From positions 2,046,001-2,110,000 of the forward strand of contig NZ_AP018685.1 of NCBI RefSeq assembly GCF_002218045.2: 64,000 nt of DNA, in the 5' to 3' direction. This stretch comes from Vibrio rumoiensis. GTDB lineage: Bacteria; Pseudomonadota; Gammaproteobacteria; Enterobacterales; Vibrionaceae. This document shows positions 61,942 to 64,000 of this stretch, one piece after another. Every line of letters begins with the position of its first letter. Within the stretch, counting starts at the first letter, position 1. The translations under genes and the position numbers were made by a program. The notes beneath the pieces are model-generated. The model did not search any database. It was not told where the DNA came from and saw only the letters and a list, made by a program, of their open reading frames with translations.

Positions 61942-62994
61942 TCACGAATTACGCTTAGTAACAAACATCGCATCACCATAACTGAAGAAGCGATATTCTT
62001 TATTTACTGCATGTTGATAAGCGTTCATCACATGCTCATAACCAGCAAAAGCACTCACCAACATGATGAGTGTCGATTCTGGTAAATGGAAATTGGTGAT
62101 CAATACATCCACTAATTGATATTGATAACCTGGGTAGATAAAGATTTCAGTATCACCAAAAAATGGAACGAGATCAGTGCCCTTTTGTTTAGCATCTTGA
62201 GCCGCACTTTCAAGTGAACGAACCGATGTAGTACCCACCGCAACAATTCTACCGCCACGTGCTTTGGTAGCGGCAATCGCATCCACCACTTCTTGTGGTA
62301 CTTCGACATATTCAGAGTGCATGTGATGGTCATTAATGTTATCAACACGAACTGGTTGAAAAGTCCCGGCCCCAACATGGAGAGTCACGTAAGCAAACTC
62401 GACACCTTTGGCTTTAATTCTATCTAAAAGTTCATTATCAAAATGCAACCCCGCAGTTGGCGCAGCAACCGCCCCTGGTTTCTGGTTGTAGACAGTTTGA
62501 TAGCGCTCTTTATCGGCATCTTCATCAGGACGATCAATGTAAGGAGGAAGAGGCATGTGGCCAATTTCATTCAGAATATCAAATACCCCTTTTTCATTAT
62601 CAAAATGAATTTCAAATAAGGCGTCATGACGTGCGACCATCTTGGCTTGATATTCATCATTATCGCCTAAAAAGAGTACATTGCCTGGTTTTGGTGATTT
62701 AGAAGCTCGTACATGAGCAAGAATAGAATGCTCATCTAAAACTCGCTCAACTAACACTTCAATTTTACCGCCAGATTCCTTACGACCGAAAACGCGCGCC
62801 GGGATCACTCGGGTGTTATTAAAAACGACTAAATCGCCCGGTTGAACTAAATCCAGTACATCCGTAAATTTCCCATCATGTAACTCACCACTACTGCCAT
62901 CTAACTGTAATAGTCGGCTTGCGGTACGCTGTGGTTGAGGGTAACGAGCTATCAGCTCATCAGGAAGTTCGAAGTCAAAATCAGATACTTGCAT
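61942..62994 (-). CDS. queA: S-adenosylmethionine:tRNA ribosyltransferase-isomerase
   Basis: A 350-residue enzyme that makes epoxyqueuosine from preQ1-tRNA, using the ribosyl part of SAM. Motifs: DFDFELPDELIARYPQPQR, VFNNTRVIPARVFG, GAVAAPTAGLHFD and the C-terminal NFHLPESTLIMLVSAF. Acts after Tgt, encoded next. Confidence 0.97.
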   Translation of the reverse strand: MQVSDFDFELPDELIARYPQPQRTASRLLQLDGSSGELHDGKFTDVLDLVQPGDLVVFNNTRVIPARVFGRKESGGKIEVLVERVLDEHSILAHVRASKSPKPGNVLFLGDNDEYQAKMVARHDALFEIHFDNEKGVFDILNEIGHMPLPPYIDRPDEDADKERYQTVYNQKPGAVAAPTAGLHFDNELLDRIKAKGVEFAYVTLHVGAGTFQPVRVDNINDHHMHSEYVEVPQEVVDAIAATKARGGRIVAVGTTSVRSLESAAQDAKQKGTDLVPFFGDTEIFIYPGYQYQLVDVLITNFHLPESTLIMLVSAFAGYEHVMNAYQHAVNKEYRFFSYGDAMFVTKRNS

Positions 62995-63066
62995 GAAGGG
63001 TCACTTTTTTAAGGCTAAACAATTATTCAATTTGGATATTAGCGGTCTATAAATCAGGCGCTAGTA

Positions 63067-63331
63067 TATACCCAAGTGAGTTCAAGATGCGAGTTTCAAC
63101 AAGAATAAAACAAGCTTTAAGTAAGGCAAATTGAATAGGATTAAAGTGATTCTATCTCTGTTCAATTTAACGCCGCAGAAAGCTTGTTTTAACTTGCCCT
63201 TGGAGAACTTAATCCAAACCTTTATGCCACATCAGATTGGTTTGAAATGTGCTTATTCCTTCACCAACATTCCTTATCTAAAGGTTTGAATGATTGATCT
63301 GAATTCTGAATCTTGAAGCCATTTGGGGATA
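63067..63331. repeat. 265-bp palindromic intergenic element carrying a short ORF
   Basis: The ends are inverted: TATACCCAAGTGAGTTCAAG at the left, and on the opposite strand TATCCCCAAATGGCTTCAAG at the right. Inside, AAAACAAGCTTT and AAATTGAA (63107-63136) pair with TTCAATTT and AAAGCTTGTTTT (63161-63190). A 52-codon plus-strand frame from TTG 63131 to TGA 63289 ends SFTNIPYLKV, a string I recall in many short hypothetical proteins of vibrios. The element separates queA from oxyR. Confidence 0.75.
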
Positions 63332-63350
63332 GGCGGTGAAACGGCTTGGA

Positions 63351-64000
63351 TCAAAGTAAGCCTTCGACAACATCGGCTAATGTTTCAAAGGTCGCGATAC
63401 GATTCGAGCTCGGGCGCCAAATTAAGCCAATTTTACGGTAAGCACTTTTACCTGGGGGCTCAATTACAACAATGTTTTGGTTATCAACTAAACCATGATC
63501 TATCGCCATTTGAGGAATAAAAGTGGTACCCAACCCATTGGCGACCATTTGTACTAAAGTATGCAAACTGGTGGCGGAAAATGGGTTAATTTTTTCCTTC
63601 TTAGTTAACTTACATGCCGATACCGCGTGTTCAGTTAAACAATGCTCATTTTCCAGTAAGAATACCGATTCATCGGGTAAATCATCGTAACGGATAGGAA
63701 TGCGAATTGCGCCAGCTTGTTCACGGCTAATGATCATCCTAAACGGATCTTGCCCCACAATACGGCATTCCATTCCATCAATCTCAACAGGCATGGCAAG
63801 AATCAACACATCTAGATCACCATTACGTAACGCTTTTAATAAGTTACTGGTGGTATCTTCCCGCAGTAATAAGGTCAATTGTGGAAAGCGCAGGTTAATC
63901 TCTTGCACTAAATCACCCAGTAAAAATGGTGCAATTGTCGGTATACAACCAACACGTAGTTGACCGTGCATCGTATTCCCTTGGCACAACGACCCTAGCT
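63351..64000 (-). CDS. oxyR: Hydrogen peroxide-inducible activator OxyR (partial, N-terminus outside window)
   Basis: The C-terminal 216 residues or so of a LysR regulator; the DNA-binding domain lies beyond base 64000. The two redox Cys are in EHCLTEHAVSACKL, nine residues apart exactly as Cys199 and Cys208 of E. coli OxyR. Other OxyR features: GQLRVGCIPTIAPFLLG and FSATSLHTLVQMVANGLGTT. H2O2 oxidises the pair to a disulfide and turns on ahpCF, katG and others. It follows queA across a palindromic repeat. Confidence 0.93.
   Translation of the reverse strand, partial: LGSLCQGNTMHGQLRVGCIPTIAPFLLGDLVQEINLRFPQLTLLLREDTTSNLLKALRNGDLDVLILAMPVEIDGMECRIVGQDPFRMIISREQAGAIRIPIRYDDLPDESVFLLENEHCLTEHAVSACKLTKKEKINPFSATSLHTLVQMVANGLGTTFIPQMAIDHGLVDNQNIVVIEPPGKSAYRKIGLIWRPSSNRIATFETLADVVEGLL

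Overview
The window is a chromosomal piece of a gammaproteobacterium, almost certainly a Vibrionaceae member (genus Vibrio or a close relative). The main reason is the gene order from about 30.8 kb to the right edge: guaA-guaB, xseA, der-bamB-yfgM-hisS-ispG-rodZ-pilW-rlmN, ndk, pepB, iscX-fdx-hscA-hscB-iscA-iscU-iscS-iscR, trmJ, suhB, secF-secD-yajC-tgt-queA. This is the order I know from Vibrio chromosome I. AT-leaning codon use and ERIC-like and other palindromic intergenic repeats agree. The species cannot be named from the sequence alone.

Left part (1-30.8 kb) is a patchwork of metabolic and accessory modules. In order: the 3' end of ahpF; a SulP anion transporter; a 2OG-Fe(II) oxygenase; a complete cytochrome bo3 quinol oxidase operon (cyoABCDE, minus strand); a BCCT osmolyte transporter with a long acidic, helical tail; a formaldehyde detoxification pair (frmA and S-formylglutathione hydrolase) with a divergent LysR regulator; a voltage-gated channel of the NaChBac type with a calcium-channel-like filter; and a thiamine salvage operon (thiZ-thiX-thiY-tenA-thiM-thiE) led by a TPP riboswitch and an unrecognised 53-codon ORF. 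It ends with an AdeRS/AdeABC-like locus: response regulator and sensor kinase on the minus strand, and the lipoprotein adaptor, RND pump and outer-membrane channel on the plus strand. The kinase gene is split by an IS110/IS1111-type insertion sequence whose 3' non-coding part probably encodes a bridge (seek) RNA. A GNAT acetyltransferase closes the section.

Right part (30.8-64 kb) is core genome: guanine nucleotide synthesis, exonuclease VII large subunit, a GAF/degenerate-GGDEF/EAL phosphodiesterase, ribosome and tRNA maturation (der, hisS, rlmN, trmJ, tgt, queA), envelope assembly (bamB, yfgM, rodZ, pilW, secDF-yajC), isoprenoid synthesis (ispG), and the full isc Fe-S cluster operon. Two IscR-type operators precede iscR. 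ispG and rlmN are Fe-S enzymes, so they depend on the neighbouring isc products. The window ends inside oxyR, whose peroxide regulon usually includes the ahpF found at the other end.

Intergenic DNA is rich in structure: two heptanucleotide tandem arrays differing by one base (GTGTCTC x8, GTTTCTC x13), two ERIC-like elements, a 162-bp palindromic element, a 265-bp palindromic element carrying an ORF, several strong terminators and a large guaB-guaA intercistronic hairpin. The best leads are the riboswitch-controlled small ORF, the guide-RNA IS in the sensor kinase, and the channel filter. No tRNA, rRNA or CRISPR array was seen.
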